Shown here: positions 17,266-25,810 of the stretch, one piece after another
Numbering within the stretch: the stretch's first letter is position 1
How the letters are laid out: each line of letters begins with the position of its first letter
From: CAZXWN01 sp964644695 [NCBI: uncultured bacterium]
GTDB taxonomy: Bacteria; UBP4; UBA4092
Assembly: GCA_964644695.1 (NCBI GenBank)
Contig: CAZXWN010000011.1
Span: 24,366-88,365, forward strand
Reading direction: 5' to 3'
DNA length: 64,000 nt
The notes under the pieces: generated by a model
The model's database searches: none
What the model was told of the DNA's origin: nothing
Seen by the model: only the letters and a program-made list of their open reading frames with translations
Made by a program: the position numbers and the translations under genes

Positions 17266-18318
17266 TCATTCATAGAGATTACTATCACTATTGGATTCTT
17301 CAAACAATGGAGCACTTGTTAATAAAGGGTCATAAATATAGGTGTAAGTCTTTATAAAATATAGAAAACGACTCCAATAACCTAAACCAATATTAGAACC
17401 TCCGGAAATTGAGGGTGCAAAACCTGTCACCGACTTAAACTTATTTCCTTCGACTCCACCATCTTTTAAATCCATTGCATAACAAGGATTTATTGTTTCG
17501 CTTGAACTTTTTCTATTCACAAATACAAATAAGGTTGATTGCTGAGCAAAAACCGCACCCGCAGGAACATAATGGTCATACGGTCCTCCCACAACAGTCC
17601 AAGGACCTAGCTTACCGTCTTCCTGAATGTCGGCGGATTCAATATACGAATATGGATAAACATCTCCATCAAATTCTCTAGTGCCATAGCAATAAACCTT
17701 ATTCCCCAATACAAAAGAAGAACATACGGGTCCATGAATCTGTTTAAAGGGATATCCAGACTGGAAGGCTTCGAGCCGTTCAGTCGTTCGGTTAAATTTG
17801 GCGTAAGATACAGTGTTTAAAAATGTATTTGTTGCAGCCTTATTCCAGTTTCTTCCCCCAAACATATATAAATTATCATTCACCATCAAACTGGAATGAA
17901 GGCCTCGGGGAGTATCTATTGAGCCTGAATAAACCACATACCCTATACTGTCTGGACTCAAGGTCAATTGATACAGAGTATCCACATTACCACCTGTATA
18001 CATATAACCACCCCGATATCCACCGGATAGAAACATATATTTATCCGTCGTCGTCATGGAAAGCTGTTCATATACCTCTAACCCAGGCCTTACAATATAG
18101 TCCCAACCATTTACTATTCCTTGTTCATTGAGTGAGCCAACCGCAATTGTGTATCCAGGAACAGCCGTAAGTAGTTTTTGATTCCAGCAAATAATTGGAT
18201 TTGGTGCCGTAAATCCAACATTTTCCCCCTGTGTCCATCCCCCTTCACCCGCAGCAAAAGAAAGCGAAGCCATTAACACTAAAACTAACAAACAAAGTAA
18301 TTGTTTATTCATCCTCAT
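17266..18318 (-). CDS. Secreted Kelch-like beta-propeller protein
   Basis: A 350-residue protein with a signal peptide (MNKQLLCLLVLVLMASLSFA). The body holds Kelch-like or galactose-oxidase-like blades: TTDKYMFLSGGYRGGYMYTG, LHSSLMVNDNLYMFGGRNWN, SSFVLGNKVYCYG and PAGAVFAQQSTLFVFVNRK, each with the strand-GG/Y turn pattern. It ends with an acidic tail (EESNSDSNLYE). No catalytic residues are evident, so a binding or structural role outside the inner membrane is most likely. The gene is more AT-rich than its surroundings and lies exactly between two inverted copies of a 27-bp repeat, which suggests it may have moved as a unit. Confidence 0.75.
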   Translation of the reverse strand: MRMNKQLLCLLVLVLMASLSFAAGEGGWTQGENVGFTAPNPIICWNQKLLTAVPGYTIAVGSLNEQGIVNGWDYIVRPGLEVYEQLSMTTTDKYMFLSGGYRGGYMYTGGNVDTLYQLTLSPDSIGYVVYSGSIDTPRGLHSSLMVNDNLYMFGGRNWNKAATNTFLNTVSYAKFNRTTERLEAFQSGYPFKQIHGPVCSSFVLGNKVYCYGTREFDGDVYPYSYIESADIQEDGKLGPWTVVGGPYDHYVPAGAVFAQQSTLFVFVNRKSSSETINPCYAMDLKDGGVEGNKFKSVTGFAPSISGGSNIGLGYWSRFLYFIKTYTYIYDPLLTSAPLFEESNSDSNLYE

Positions 18319-18436
18319 AGCTTATTGAATCCCCTTTTTCAGTCGTCATTGTCACCAATCTATACCCTTTATCATGGACTGTCAATAATTGTTTTTAACT
18401 CAGGCTACCTAACAGGAACCATCTCACTAATCCGAA

Positions 18437-18463
18437 CGGTCATTCCTGCGGAAGCAGGAATCC
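18437..18463. repeat. Right inverted repeat flanking the Kelch-like gene
   Basis: CGGTCATTCCTGCGGAAGCA plus GGAATCC, the reverse complement of 17239-17265 apart from one base. Confidence 0.8.
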
Positions 18464-18480
18464 ATGGACAGAGAACCTTG

Positions 18481-18508
18481 TGGATTCCGGGTCAAGCCCG
18501 GAATGACA
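18481..18508. repeat. Hairpin repeat of the GGATTCCGGGTCAAGCCCGG type
   Basis: GGATTCCGGG-TCAAG-CCCGGAATGAC forms a hairpin. Together with the preceding CATTCCTGC...GCAGGAATCC unit it makes a composite whose outer ends (GGTCATTCC / GGAATGACACC) are also complementary. This kind of paired hairpin is known from many unrelated bacterial genomes. Confidence 0.65.
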
Positions 18509-18520
18509 CCAAGATTAGAC

Positions 18521-18600
18521 CGACCCGGTTCGTTTCTGCTTCGTCAGTGAGAACGAAGAATCCACGGAGTTAGTCCGAGATGGTCCGTGGGTGATTCGGA
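18521..18600 (-). repeat. Dispersed intergenic repeat, copy B
   Basis: The reverse complement reads GAATCACCCACGGACCATCT then CGGACTAACTCCGTGGATTC, matching copy A; the CGTTTCTGCTTCG end matches partial copy E. Confidence 0.7.
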
Positions 18601-18691
18601 GGGAGTGGGGGATTCTGGGGGGAAAGTTGGGGGATTGGGAATCACTCTTTGGTGAAGAAGGGGAATTTATCCTCGCCATGGAAACGGAGGA

Positions 18692-18733
18692 TAAATAAAA
18701 ACCCGTAACTCCGGGATCGGAATTACGGGTTAA
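18692..18733 (-). terminator. Terminator of rpmG
   Basis: AACCCGTAA and TTACGGGTT arms (18700-18731); on the minus strand followed by TTTTATTTAT. Confidence 0.8.
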
Positions 18734-18753
18734 ACAGGATTCTAGTAAATAGA

Positions 18754-18918
18754 TTACTTGGCTTCGCGGAAAACGACTTTTTTCCGAAGCACTGGGTCAT
18801 ATTTTTTGAGTTCTAACCGTTCGGTAGAATTCTTTTTGTTCTTCTGAGTTGTATAAACGAACGGGCTCTCAGTGCTTTTCATTTTAATGACCTGGCGTGC
18901 ACCAGCTTTTTTTGCCAT
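18754..18918 (-). CDS. rpmG: 50S ribosomal protein L33
   Basis: 54 residues from [20 protein letters not shown]. This start is chosen because GAGAGG lies 7 bases upstream; the frame is open to 18945. The sequence [20 protein letters not shown] and the end VVFREAK are standard for L33. The four zinc-ligand cysteines of the C+ form are absent, so it is the C- form that does not need zinc. It stands apart from secE/nusG or tRNA genes that often neighbour rpmG. Confidence 0.95.
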   Translation of the reverse strand: MAKKAGARQVIKMKSTESPFVYTTQKNKKNSTERLELKKYDPVLRKKVVFREAK

Positions 18919-19032
18919 GATAATTACCTCTCTAATATAATCCAAGAATGCATTTTCAATTCAGAACCTACAATTATACAGGATTTTTGGCTAAAAGCCA
19001 ACTCCGCCCCCCAAAAGGTCCGAATCAGCGGT

Positions 19033-19599
19033 TCAAAACACGCTGTCCGTGCCGGCAAAGACCAATATATCGGACTTCGCCGATTTCTCCCTCGCCTCGA
19101 TTTCAAAGGACACTTTATGAAATCCTTTCAGGAAATACTCTTTCAAATATCTCCGGAAATAAGGTTTCATATCCATCGAGGACCCCCCTGTGATTTCAAA
19201 CTGACGGACATGCACCAGCGCATGAGCCATCAGTTCCGGCCGGAAGACATTCCTCCTGAAATAAATGGCAGGTCCCAGGGTCAGTCCGTCTTCCTCCGGG
19301 TGCATCCGCCCAAATTGAAAAGCCGCTTCTTCCCATTTTCCACATCGTGGCAGATGAAACACCCATTGATACTTTTGCACCAGTGTTTCCATCACATTCC
19401 GTGGAATAAGCGGAGGGACCAGGTCCACAATCATGTACCGGATATATTCGGGATGTTCAATGCCGAAATAATACTGGGCCGCCTGAGCCTGCTCCGGCTT
19501 CAGGGATACCCCCTGAAGCAATATCCTGTCCCGATGTTCTTCCAGATACGGAAGAATATCATTGAGGACGGATTCCATTAACCCATGATTCAGTTTCAT
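19033..19599 (-). CDS. Zincin-like protein with degenerate HExxH motif
   Basis: A 188-residue soluble protein; the ATG follows a GGAGGA sequence by 8 bases. Around residues 125-165 it has MAHALVHVRQFEITGG followed by YFRRYLKEYFLKGFHKVSFEIEAREKS. This resembles a group of small metallopeptidase-like proteins with a HExxHxRQ motif, then an aromatic-rich helix and a final E-x-E-A-R. Here the catalytic Glu of HExxH is Ala (HALVH), while both His residues remain, so metal binding may be kept but peptidase activity is doubtful. Function unknown; gene stands alone. Confidence 0.6.
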   Translation of the reverse strand: MKLNHGLMESVLNDILPYLEEHRDRILLQGVSLKPEQAQAAQYYFGIEHPEYIRYMIVDLVPPLIPRNVMETLVQKYQWVFHLPRCGKWEEAAFQFGRMHPEEDGLTLGPAIYFRRNVFRPELMAHALVHVRQFEITGGSSMDMKPYFRRYLKEYFLKGFHKVSFEIEAREKSAKSDILVFAGTDSVF

Positions 19600-19826
19600 G
19601 ATTGTGTCCTCCTCTCATTTGATTCTAGTCCCTTTTGCCAGAGATTACTGCAGAATATTGACAGTCTCATCTTCCCGTCCCGAAAAAAAGGTTTTGACGA
19701 TTCAGGCCGGGTTCAGTATAGTTTTATACACTAACAGACACAATGTTTTATTATTTAGTAAACCCTGAAGGTCTCTGGCAGGTATCTGCTATTAACAAAC
19801 TGTTTATATGCAAAGAAGGGTTATCC

Positions 19827-20618
19827 ATGTATTTGCCTGGTATTAGGACTTTTACAACAATATCACTGGTTTTGGGACTGGTATTGACTGTCTCAGCCCA
19901 AAATCCACCCACATCAACTCCCACTCCGGTAGAGACGGCCACACTCGCCCCGGCCCAACAAACCGTGTATCTCATGGGTCCGATCGTGGATGCTTACCAA
20001 GCCCCATTTTTATATGTGTATGGAGCCAGCGGTCCCAATAATTATGAGAACACCATGATTGAACGATATGTTCAGGATGTTGTCGATAAATGGAAACTCC
20101 TCCGAAACCGGACTGTCCCTGTAAAGAAGGATGTTGATGTTACAGAGAAGGATATTCAGGCTTACCACCTGATTTTGTACGGAAATGAAGAAAACAATCT
20201 CATCTTAAAAAAGATTGCGGACAAGATGCCCATCCGGTTCAAAACAAATGAAGTCATTGTCGGGGATGTTTCCTATAAAGGGTATGATGTGGGCGCCATC
20301 TTCGTTCATCCCAATCCTCTGAACCCCAAACGCTATGTATTAGTTTATGGGACCGCAAATTATGACTATCTCAAAGGGGTCAATGCCGTTCCCGCCTCAG
20401 ATTATGATTATGTCATTTTCAATGATAAATCCAAGGTAAATCCTCTCAAGGGAAATGCTCAACCGCCTTTGGAAACGGGTTATTTTGATAAATCCAGCCC
20501 TCTGCTCTGGAAGGTCAAACCCCATCCTAAGAAAGCCCTGGAACCTGTATTACCGGCGGAAACATCCTATAACCCTGTAGCCAAACCCTCAGTAAAAATC
20601 AAATCCAAAACTCGTTAA
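19827..20618 (+). CDS. Exported protein with hydrolase-associated alpha/beta domain
   Basis: 263 residues from MYLPGIRTFTTISLVLGLVL; this start has GAAGGG upstream and begins a good signal peptide (cleavage near VSA-QN), whereas the frame is open to 19743. A Thr/Pro-rich linker (PPTSTPTPVETATLAPAQQ) follows. The main domain (about 50-200) reads GPIVDAYQAPFLYVYG, then DIQAYHLILYGNEENNLILK and GAIFVHPNPLNPKRYVLVYG. A similar block occurs at the end of some secreted peptidase or esterase proteins, where its role is unclear. No Ser-His-Asp set is visible here. The tail is Pro/Lys-rich. Confidence 0.6.
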   Translation: MYLPGIRTFTTISLVLGLVLTVSAQNPPTSTPTPVETATLAPAQQTVYLMGPIVDAYQAPFLYVYGASGPNNYENTMIERYVQDVVDKWKLLRNRTVPVKKDVDVTEKDIQAYHLILYGNEENNLILKKIADKMPIRFKTNEVIVGDVSYKGYDVGAIFVHPNPLNPKRYVLVYGTANYDYLKGVNAVPASDYDYVIFNDKSKVNPLKGNAQPPLETGYFDKSSPLLWKVKPHPKKALEPVLPAETSYNPVAKPSVKIKSKTR

Positions 20619-20643
20619 AAAATCATCCGCACCTCCATCCCAG

Positions 20644-20676
20644 CCCCGGCCTGTCATTGACAGCCGGGGTATGTTT
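20644..20676 (+). terminator. Possible terminator
   Basis: CCCCGGC and GCCGGGG arms extended by complementary CTGTCA/TGACAG, then TATGTTTT; follows the exported protein gene. Confidence 0.6.
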
Positions 20677-20725
20677 TAAGTGCAAGTTCTGGTAAAATGG
20701 ATAATTACTGACTGTAAAGTCCAGT

Positions 20726-20802
20726 GCGCCCGTAGCTCAATTGGATAGAGCGTTTGCCTCCGGAGCAAAAGGTTGTGCGTTCGATTCGCGCCGGGCGCAC
20801 CA
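20726..20802 (+). tRNA. tRNA-Arg (CCG)
   Basis: A 77-base cloverleaf with an encoded CCA. Acceptor arms GCGCCCG and CGGGCGC pair fully. The anticodon stem TTTGC/GCAAA encloses CTCCGGA, giving CCG. The T-arm GTGCG-TTCGATT-CGCGC carries the usual TTCGA. Confidence 0.96.
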
Positions 20803-20896
20803 TTGATCGAAAATCCACGACCTTCCAGAAAGCCTGGGAATTATTTTCCCCGGCTTTTTTGTTTTCTCCCAAAGACTCACCCGGATTGATAAAAAT

Positions 20897-20936
20897 AAAA
20901 ACAGAGTGAAGAGCCGGAACTCTTCACTCTGTCCCA
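20897..20936 (-). terminator. Terminator of the oxidoreductase gene
   Basis: ACAGAGTGAAGAG and CTCTTCACTCTGT arms around six bases; on the minus strand followed by TTTTATTTTTAT. Confidence 0.88.
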
Positions 20937-20954
20937 ATATTTTATAAAAAAGAC

Positions 20955-21950
20955 TTATTCTATAGGTATTTCTTTTCCGGTTTTGATTGATTTGAATGCC
21001 GCATCCAATACTTTCATATTGGAAATAGCGTCTGAGGCACCAAATCGGGCTTGCCGATTATGTCGTATTGATTCCTGAATGTCATCAATCATCCGTGCGT
21101 ACGGGTCCTGACGACGAATCACTGCTTTTTTGACCATATCAGATTGATAGACGAAGATGTTCGTATCCCGCATCTTTTGGGAAAACGCACGATCCACAAC
21201 CATTCGGCCGGTGGTCCCCACCACTTCAAAATAGCTTTGGAAGGTGGACTCAAAAGAACAATCCAACTGAGCCACTTTACCCTTCGGGAAATTTAAGTGA
21301 AGGGTGGCTGAAGTATCAATCCCATATTTCGGATGGATCCGAGCTGTTGCATACACACTTACCGGTTCTTCCTCAAACATCATACGAGCTACACTGACGG
21401 TATAACAACCCACATCGTACAGTGCACCTCCACCGAATTCTGGGTGCCACCGGTAATTATCCAAATCAACGGGATAATCGAAAGTGAAAGAACTATGCAA
21501 CCACCGAATATCTCCCAGGTCGTTTTTCCGAATGTAACGAAGGGCTTTCTCATTTTGTACATGGTACTTGTACATGAAAGCTTCCATCATAATCACATTC
21601 GTACTTTGCGCTGCTTCTGCCATTTTACGGGCTTCCTCCGCATTCATGGCAAAAGGCTTTTCCACCAGAACATGTTTCCCGGCCTTTGCGGCCCGAATCG
21701 CCCACTCACAATGAAGATGATTCGCAAGCGGAATATAAACAGCATCCACCATTGGATCATCAATCATGGACTGGTAGTCTGGATACGCAACAACAAACTT
21801 GTGAGCATTTTTCCAAGCTTGTGCTTTCTTAAAATCCCGGCTGGCGATACCATAGGTCACACCGTTCTTCACACTCTTGATGGCGGAAAGCATCGCACGC
21901 TCCGCTATTGAGGCACACCCCAGAATCCCCCATTTGATTTTTCTCTTCAT
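20955..21950 (-). CDS. Gfo/Idh/MocA family oxidoreductase
   Basis: 331 residues from MKRKIKWGILGCASIAERAM, chosen because GAAGG sits 10 bases upstream; the frame is open to 21962. The N-terminal Rossmann fold shows GILGCASIAERAMLSAIK. The family motif AGKHVLVEKPFAMNAEEARK carries the E-K-P signature, with VDAVYIPLANHLHCEWAIRA before it. The C-terminal substrate domain has GGGALYDVGCYTVSVARM. It probably oxidises or reduces a sugar or related alcohol with NAD(P); the substrate is not predictable. Single gene. Confidence 0.92.
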   Translation of the reverse strand: MKRKIKWGILGCASIAERAMLSAIKSVKNGVTYGIASRDFKKAQAWKNAHKFVVAYPDYQSMIDDPMVDAVYIPLANHLHCEWAIRAAKAGKHVLVEKPFAMNAEEARKMAEAAQSTNVIMMEAFMYKYHVQNEKALRYIRKNDLGDIRWLHSSFTFDYPVDLDNYRWHPEFGGGALYDVGCYTVSVARMMFEEEPVSVYATARIHPKYGIDTSATLHLNFPKGKVAQLDCSFESTFQSYFEVVGTTGRMVVDRAFSQKMRDTNIFVYQSDMVKKAVIRRQDPYARMIDDIQESIRHNRQARFGASDAISNMKVLDAAFKSIKTGKEIPIE

Positions 21951-22166
21951 GAAAAACATCACCTTCTTCCAAAATAATTGCCAGCTCGCAATAAGGTCCC
22001 TACACCTTGTTAATATTTATTCTACATGAAGGAAGGGTTTGATTTGTCAATCTTTTTTGATTTTTACATGGAATCTGTTTTCTTGAATGGAATTTAGGAA
22101 AGATAATATTTTAATGATAGAATCAGGGGAAATCATCACGGAGTGTCTTCGGGAAAGAGGTTTAGG

Positions 22167-24089
22167 ATGCAACCTCGGCAATTGGGAAACTGGCGACTCG
22201 GTTCCGTTCAAAGGATAGATTCAGCCGGGACGGTTTATACCGGCATGCATCTGAGTACCGGCAACCAGTTCATAATAAGACACTTACCTGAAGCATGGTC
22301 TCATGACCCCGGGTTCCGACATCGCTTCGATGAGGCCCGCCAGCTCTGGCCCAAAATCCATCACCCTCACCTGTTATCCGTCGTAGCATTACGCGAGGAG
22401 GCGGATGGATATTGGGTCATTCAAGAGGATATTGAGTCTCTCCCTTTGACCACAATCCAGACACCGGAAGAAATACTCCGGTTATTAAAACAATTTATTA
22501 CTGTCTTAAAATTTCTGGATACCACCCCATTAAAGGGACATGGTTTCCTGAATCCTGAATGTATCCGAATCACTTCGGAGAAGATGTTGAAACTGGGGGA
22601 CTGGGGGCTTGCTTTGCTGGCCGGGCCGCTGGCATCCCTGTTACCCAATCTTCCCCCTGAGATATCCGCAAAAGATTCTCTGGAAGTTCAAGACCGTTAC
22701 TGTCTGGGTACGGTCGGTCATATTCTTGCTGGAGAGAGGACAGTTTTGCCGGCGGCAGTGAAATCCTTTTTAGGCTCATTAATGGATTTTTCTACCGGAG
22801 AAAAACTTCCTTCATGGGATGATATTGATGAGCACCTGGACCGTATGTTGGAGCCTTATCAGTCAGAAGTGATTCAACCTGTTCCCGTTCAACTCACCTC
22901 TCTGGATCCACACGGTTATAGTCATCCCGGAATCAAAAAATTATGGGAACCCTTCTTTTCCCGGAAAACACTTCTGGCATTGGGTATTATCTTCTTAATG
23001 GTGGCAGGCTTGATTACTTATGTCTTCTGGCCCGCCAACTATCCAGCATTTCAAAAGAAATCCACCGCCGGCAGGACTCCGGTGAGAGTGACCGGAGAAA
23101 TCCCTGAGGAGTCTCTCGAACTCAACTATAACCCTCGTTCTGGAGATAAAGAACATTCCTCAGAAACAGCATCTTCAGACCCCTGGGAACAGTGGGGAAA
23201 TCCTAACCATATTAAGAAGGCTCCTACTGTCCAATCAATTTCTTTACCCAGTGCAAAACCAGAAGGACCACAGGCCGCCCCAGCCACAGATGGAAAGAAA
23301 AAGGATGAGACCCCGACCACAGCTTCAGAACCACAAAAAGTAACCCAGGCAAAAGATACCACACCCCCTGATAACGAATATGCTGATAATGGAGCAGATT
23401 CCCCTATCTCCATTCCCCCGGGTATGATTTTAGTTCAGGGAAGGTCCTTCATAATGGGTCGGGATGGTGGACCTGCTGAAGAGAGCCCATCCCATACCGT
23501 CGTAGTAGATACCTTTTTTATTGACCAATATGAAGTCACCAACAAAGCCTATTCCATTTATCTGATTGCAACGGATGGAACACCTCCGCCCTATTGGTCC
23601 AGCCGGTATCCCCCGGCAGAGATGGAGCTTTTCCCCGTCACTCAGATTACCTGGCAAGAGGCGCAAAATTATGCCACATGGACCGGGAAACGCCTTCCCA
23701 CCGAAGCAGAATGGGAACGGGCCGCCAGAGACAACCCCAGTAATCCGTATCCGTGGGGCACGGAGTTCCGAATATCCTCCGCCAACACGCTGGAGTCTGG
23801 CGTAGGTCATGCGGTTGTTGTGGGGCAATATGTCCAGGGTTACAGCCCTCTGGGTATCAGCGACCTTTGTGGCAATGTGGCTGAGTGGACAAGCAGCGCC
23901 TTTGGTCCTTATGCGGGGAATCTGGTCCCAGACCCTGAGTATCTTTTGGGACATAAGACAACGCGTGGAGGGTCATGGAACATTAAAGCGGTGGATTGCA
24001 GGGTTACCAGCCGTGATGGGCGGGATCCAAACCAGAGATATTCAGATGTGGGCTTTCGTTGTGTTAAGGATATTCCAAACCCTGAATAG
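22167..24089 (+). CDS. Pseudokinase - TM - formylglycine-generating-enzyme (FGE-sulfatase) domain fusion
   Basis: 640 residues from MQPRQLGNWRLGSVQRIDSA (AGAGG upstream; a GTG at 22143 is an alternative). Residues about 5-235 resemble a Ser/Thr kinase but lack the key residues: the VAIK-type strand is FIIRHL, the HRDLKPEN loop is HGFLNPECI, and DFG is DWG. One membrane helix follows (ALGIIFLMVAGLITYVFW, about 271-288), then a Pro/Lys-rich linker. The C-terminal about 220 residues are an FGE-sulfatase fold: MILVQGRSFIMGRDGG, FFIDQYEVTNKAYS, KRLPTEAEWERAAR, GNVAEWTSS, RGGSWN and VGFRCVKD. The inside pseudokinase could sense and the outside FGE-like domain could bind or modify a target. Own terminator downstream. 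Confidence 0.85.
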   Translation: MQPRQLGNWRLGSVQRIDSAGTVYTGMHLSTGNQFIIRHLPEAWSHDPGFRHRFDEARQLWPKIHHPHLLSVVALREEADGYWVIQEDIESLPLTTIQTPEEILRLLKQFITVLKFLDTTPLKGHGFLNPECIRITSEKMLKLGDWGLALLAGPLASLLPNLPPEISAKDSLEVQDRYCLGTVGHILAGERTVLPAAVKSFLGSLMDFSTGEKLPSWDDIDEHLDRMLEPYQSEVIQPVPVQLTSLDPHGYSHPGIKKLWEPFFSRKTLLALGIIFLMVAGLITYVFWPANYPAFQKKSTAGRTPVRVTGEIPEESLELNYNPRSGDKEHSSETASSDPWEQWGNPNHIKKAPTVQSISLPSAKPEGPQAAPATDGKKKDETPTTASEPQKVTQAKDTTPPDNEYADNGADSPISIPPGMILVQGRSFIMGRDGGPAEESPSHTVVVDTFFIDQYEVTNKAYSIYLIATDGTPPPYWSSRYPPAEMELFPVTQITWQEAQNYATWTGKRLPTEAEWERAARDNPSNPYPWGTEFRISSANTLESGVGHAVVVGQYVQGYSPLGISDLCGNVAEWTSSAFGPYAGNLVPDPEYLLGHKTTRGGSWNIKAVDCRVTSRDGRDPNQRYSDVGFRCVKDIPNPE

Positions 24090-24144
24090 CCACACTTTCT
24101 CTCCCGTCCAATTCCGATTCAGCGGTATAATGTTATTAAATAAT

Positions 24145-24184
24145 GAATCCCGCTCACAGGATTTGTCTGGAGCGGGTTTTATTA
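24145..24184 (+). terminator. Terminator after the FGE fusion gene
   Basis: CCCGCTC and GAGCGGG arms around 14 bases, then TTTTATTAAAT. Confidence 0.75.
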
Positions 24185-24217
24185 AATAAATCTGGATGAA
24201 AGATTGATGAATCCTCT

Positions 24218-25204
24218 ATGCAATGTTATGTGACCGGAGCCACCGGATATATCGGCCGCCATCTAATTAAGGCCCTGTTAGAACAGGGTCATTCTGTGCG
24301 TGCGGTCGTTCGTCCGGGCAATCCAATAGATGACCTGACTCAATCCGGAGTGGAAGTCGTACAGGGTGAAATCAATGATGAAGATTTCATCAAACAAACC
24401 GTCAAAGGAATGGAACGGGTATTCCATCTTGCCGCCCTCACCTCACCTATTGACCGGCATCCAGATGAATTCTATCGTGTCAATTATGAAGGCCACCGGA
24501 CTGTCGTGGATATGGCGAACCTGAGCGATGCCCACCGAATCGTCTATGTGTCCTGTTACCTTGCTATTGGGCCTACACCAGGGATTATCGCCGACGAACG
24601 ATACTCTCATCGTCATACCCCCTTTTATAATTATTATCATGAGACTAAATACCTGGCCCATTTAGAAGCAGGTCGGTATATGGGGGCGGGCCTTCCCTAT
24701 GTGGCGGTATATCCAGGTATGGTTTATGGTCCTGGTGATTTTGCTCATGGGAACAGGATGACCCGGTACCTGCTGGATATGCAGAAGCGGCGATTCCCCG
24801 GGATTCTCAAACCGGGCAGCCAGGTATGGAATCTGGTTTATATTGAGGATGTCGTCAAAGGTATTTTATTGGCGGGAGAAACCGGCCGGCTCGGCAATAA
24901 CTATATACTGGGTGGCGACAACCTGACAGTGAACGAAATCGCAGAGACGGTAAAGCAAGTCACAGGGAAACCGCGGCGGCCTAAAAAGACAACTCTTGCG
25001 TGGGCGAAAAGCCGCTCCCGCCTTACGGATTGGTGCCTGTCTCCCTTCGGCAAACAATCGCAATATCCCCAGGGACTGTTGGAAATCCTGAGTCGTGATT
25101 GGGCCCTCTCTTCTGCAAAGGCAGAAAAACATCTCGGATACACTCACATTTCTTTCCGGGAAGGGTTGCAGAAAACCCTCGATTGGTCTCAAAATATGAA
25201 ATAG
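24218..25204 (+). CDS. NAD-dependent epimerase/dehydratase (extended SDR)
   Basis: A 328-residue enzyme. The N-terminal cofactor motif is VTGATGYIGRHLIKALLEQG (GxxGxxG), followed by a partner strand GVEVVQGEINDEDFIKQTVK. The catalytic Y-x-x-x-K is YHETKYLA (within YNYYHETKYLAHLEA) and the upstream Ser/Thr strand is VYVSCYLAIG. The later VYPGMVYGPGDFAHGN and NLVYIEDVVKGILLAGETGR fit dihydroflavonol-4-reductase/HpnA-like extended SDRs. It likely acts on a sugar nucleotide, sterol-like or terpenoid ketone. It precedes bcp on the same strand with 70 bp between stop and the likely bcp start. Confidence 0.87.
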   Translation: MQCYVTGATGYIGRHLIKALLEQGHSVRAVVRPGNPIDDLTQSGVEVVQGEINDEDFIKQTVKGMERVFHLAALTSPIDRHPDEFYRVNYEGHRTVVDMANLSDAHRIVYVSCYLAIGPTPGIIADERYSHRHTPFYNYYHETKYLAHLEAGRYMGAGLPYVAVYPGMVYGPGDFAHGNRMTRYLLDMQKRRFPGILKPGSQVWNLVYIEDVVKGILLAGETGRLGNNYILGGDNLTVNEIAETVKQVTGKPRRPKKTTLAWAKSRSRLTDWCLSPFGKQSQYPQGLLEILSRDWALSSAKAEKHLGYTHISFREGLQKTLDWSQNMK

Positions 25205-25274
25205 AGAGGATGTGCATGATATCCTCTCCGAGGTTGAGTCGTCCTCGTTTCTTTATTTCATCAAAGGTCAATCA

Positions 25275-25745
25275 ATGGCTGAAATATCCATCGGTAAAAA
25301 AGCTCCAGATTTCAAACTGGCATCATCCGCAGGAAAAACACTTTCACTCAAAGATTTTAAGGGACAGGTTGTTGTCCTCTATTTTTACCCAAGAGACATG
25401 ACTCCCGGCTGCACCACTGAAGCGTGCGATTTCCGTGACCGCCACTCCGAACTCGAAAAGTTGGGTGCAGTAGTGATCGGCATTTCCACAGATGATTTGA
25501 AAAAGCACGCCAAGTTTATTGAAAAATACGAACTCACCTTCCCTCTCCTGGCCGATACTGATAAGGAAGTCCATCAGCTTTATGGTGTCTGGAAAGAGAA
25601 AAATATGTACGGCAAGAAAGTCATGGGAACAGAACGTTCTACTTTCATCATCGGTAAGGATGGGAAAATTACTCATATCTTCCCGAAAGTGAAAGTCACC
25701 GGACATGTGGAAGAAGTCCTGGCGGCTGTCAAAGAAATCATCTAG
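25275..25745 (+). CDS. bcp: Thioredoxin-dependent thiol peroxidase (PrxQ/Bcp)
   Basis: 156 residues from MAEISIGKKAPDFKLASSAG; the frame is open to 25212 but AAAGG precedes this ATG and homologues begin here. The active site is YPRDMTPGCTTEACDFRD: the first Cys is peroxidatic and the Cys five residues later resolves it, as in atypical 2-Cys PrxQ. The catalytic Thr and later Arg (MGTERSTFIIGKDG) are also present. It reduces hydrogen peroxide and organic peroxides with thioredoxin in the cytoplasm. Confidence 0.95.
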   Translation: MAEISIGKKAPDFKLASSAGKTLSLKDFKGQVVVLYFYPRDMTPGCTTEACDFRDRHSELEKLGAVVIGISTDDLKKHAKFIEKYELTFPLLADTDKEVHQLYGVWKEKNMYGKKVMGTERSTFIIGKDGKITHIFPKVKVTGHVEEVLAAVKEII

Positions 25746-25762
25746 TCTCAAACAGCGAATAT

Positions 25763-25796
25763 AAAAAAAGGCCCGGAGATAACTCTCCGGGCCCTA
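25763..25796 (-). terminator. Terminator of the SBBP-repeat gene
   Basis: GGCCCGGAG and CTCCGGGCC arms; on the minus strand followed by seven Ts. It may also weakly stop bcp transcripts. Confidence 0.8.
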
Positions 25797-25810
25797 TCAA
25801 TATCTGTCAG

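Larger units (their letters stand above)
18319..18691. other. Intergenic cluster of repeats, no gene
   Basis: Within this stretch lie the right inverted repeat (18437-18463), a second hairpin repeat (18481-18508) and copy B of the dispersed repeat (18521-18600). The remaining G-rich sequence at 18600-18650 has no coding frame of note. Confidence 0.6.

Noticed and set aside
17160-18600. CRISPR array
   Set aside because: Repeats are few, in mixed orientation and without regular spacers.
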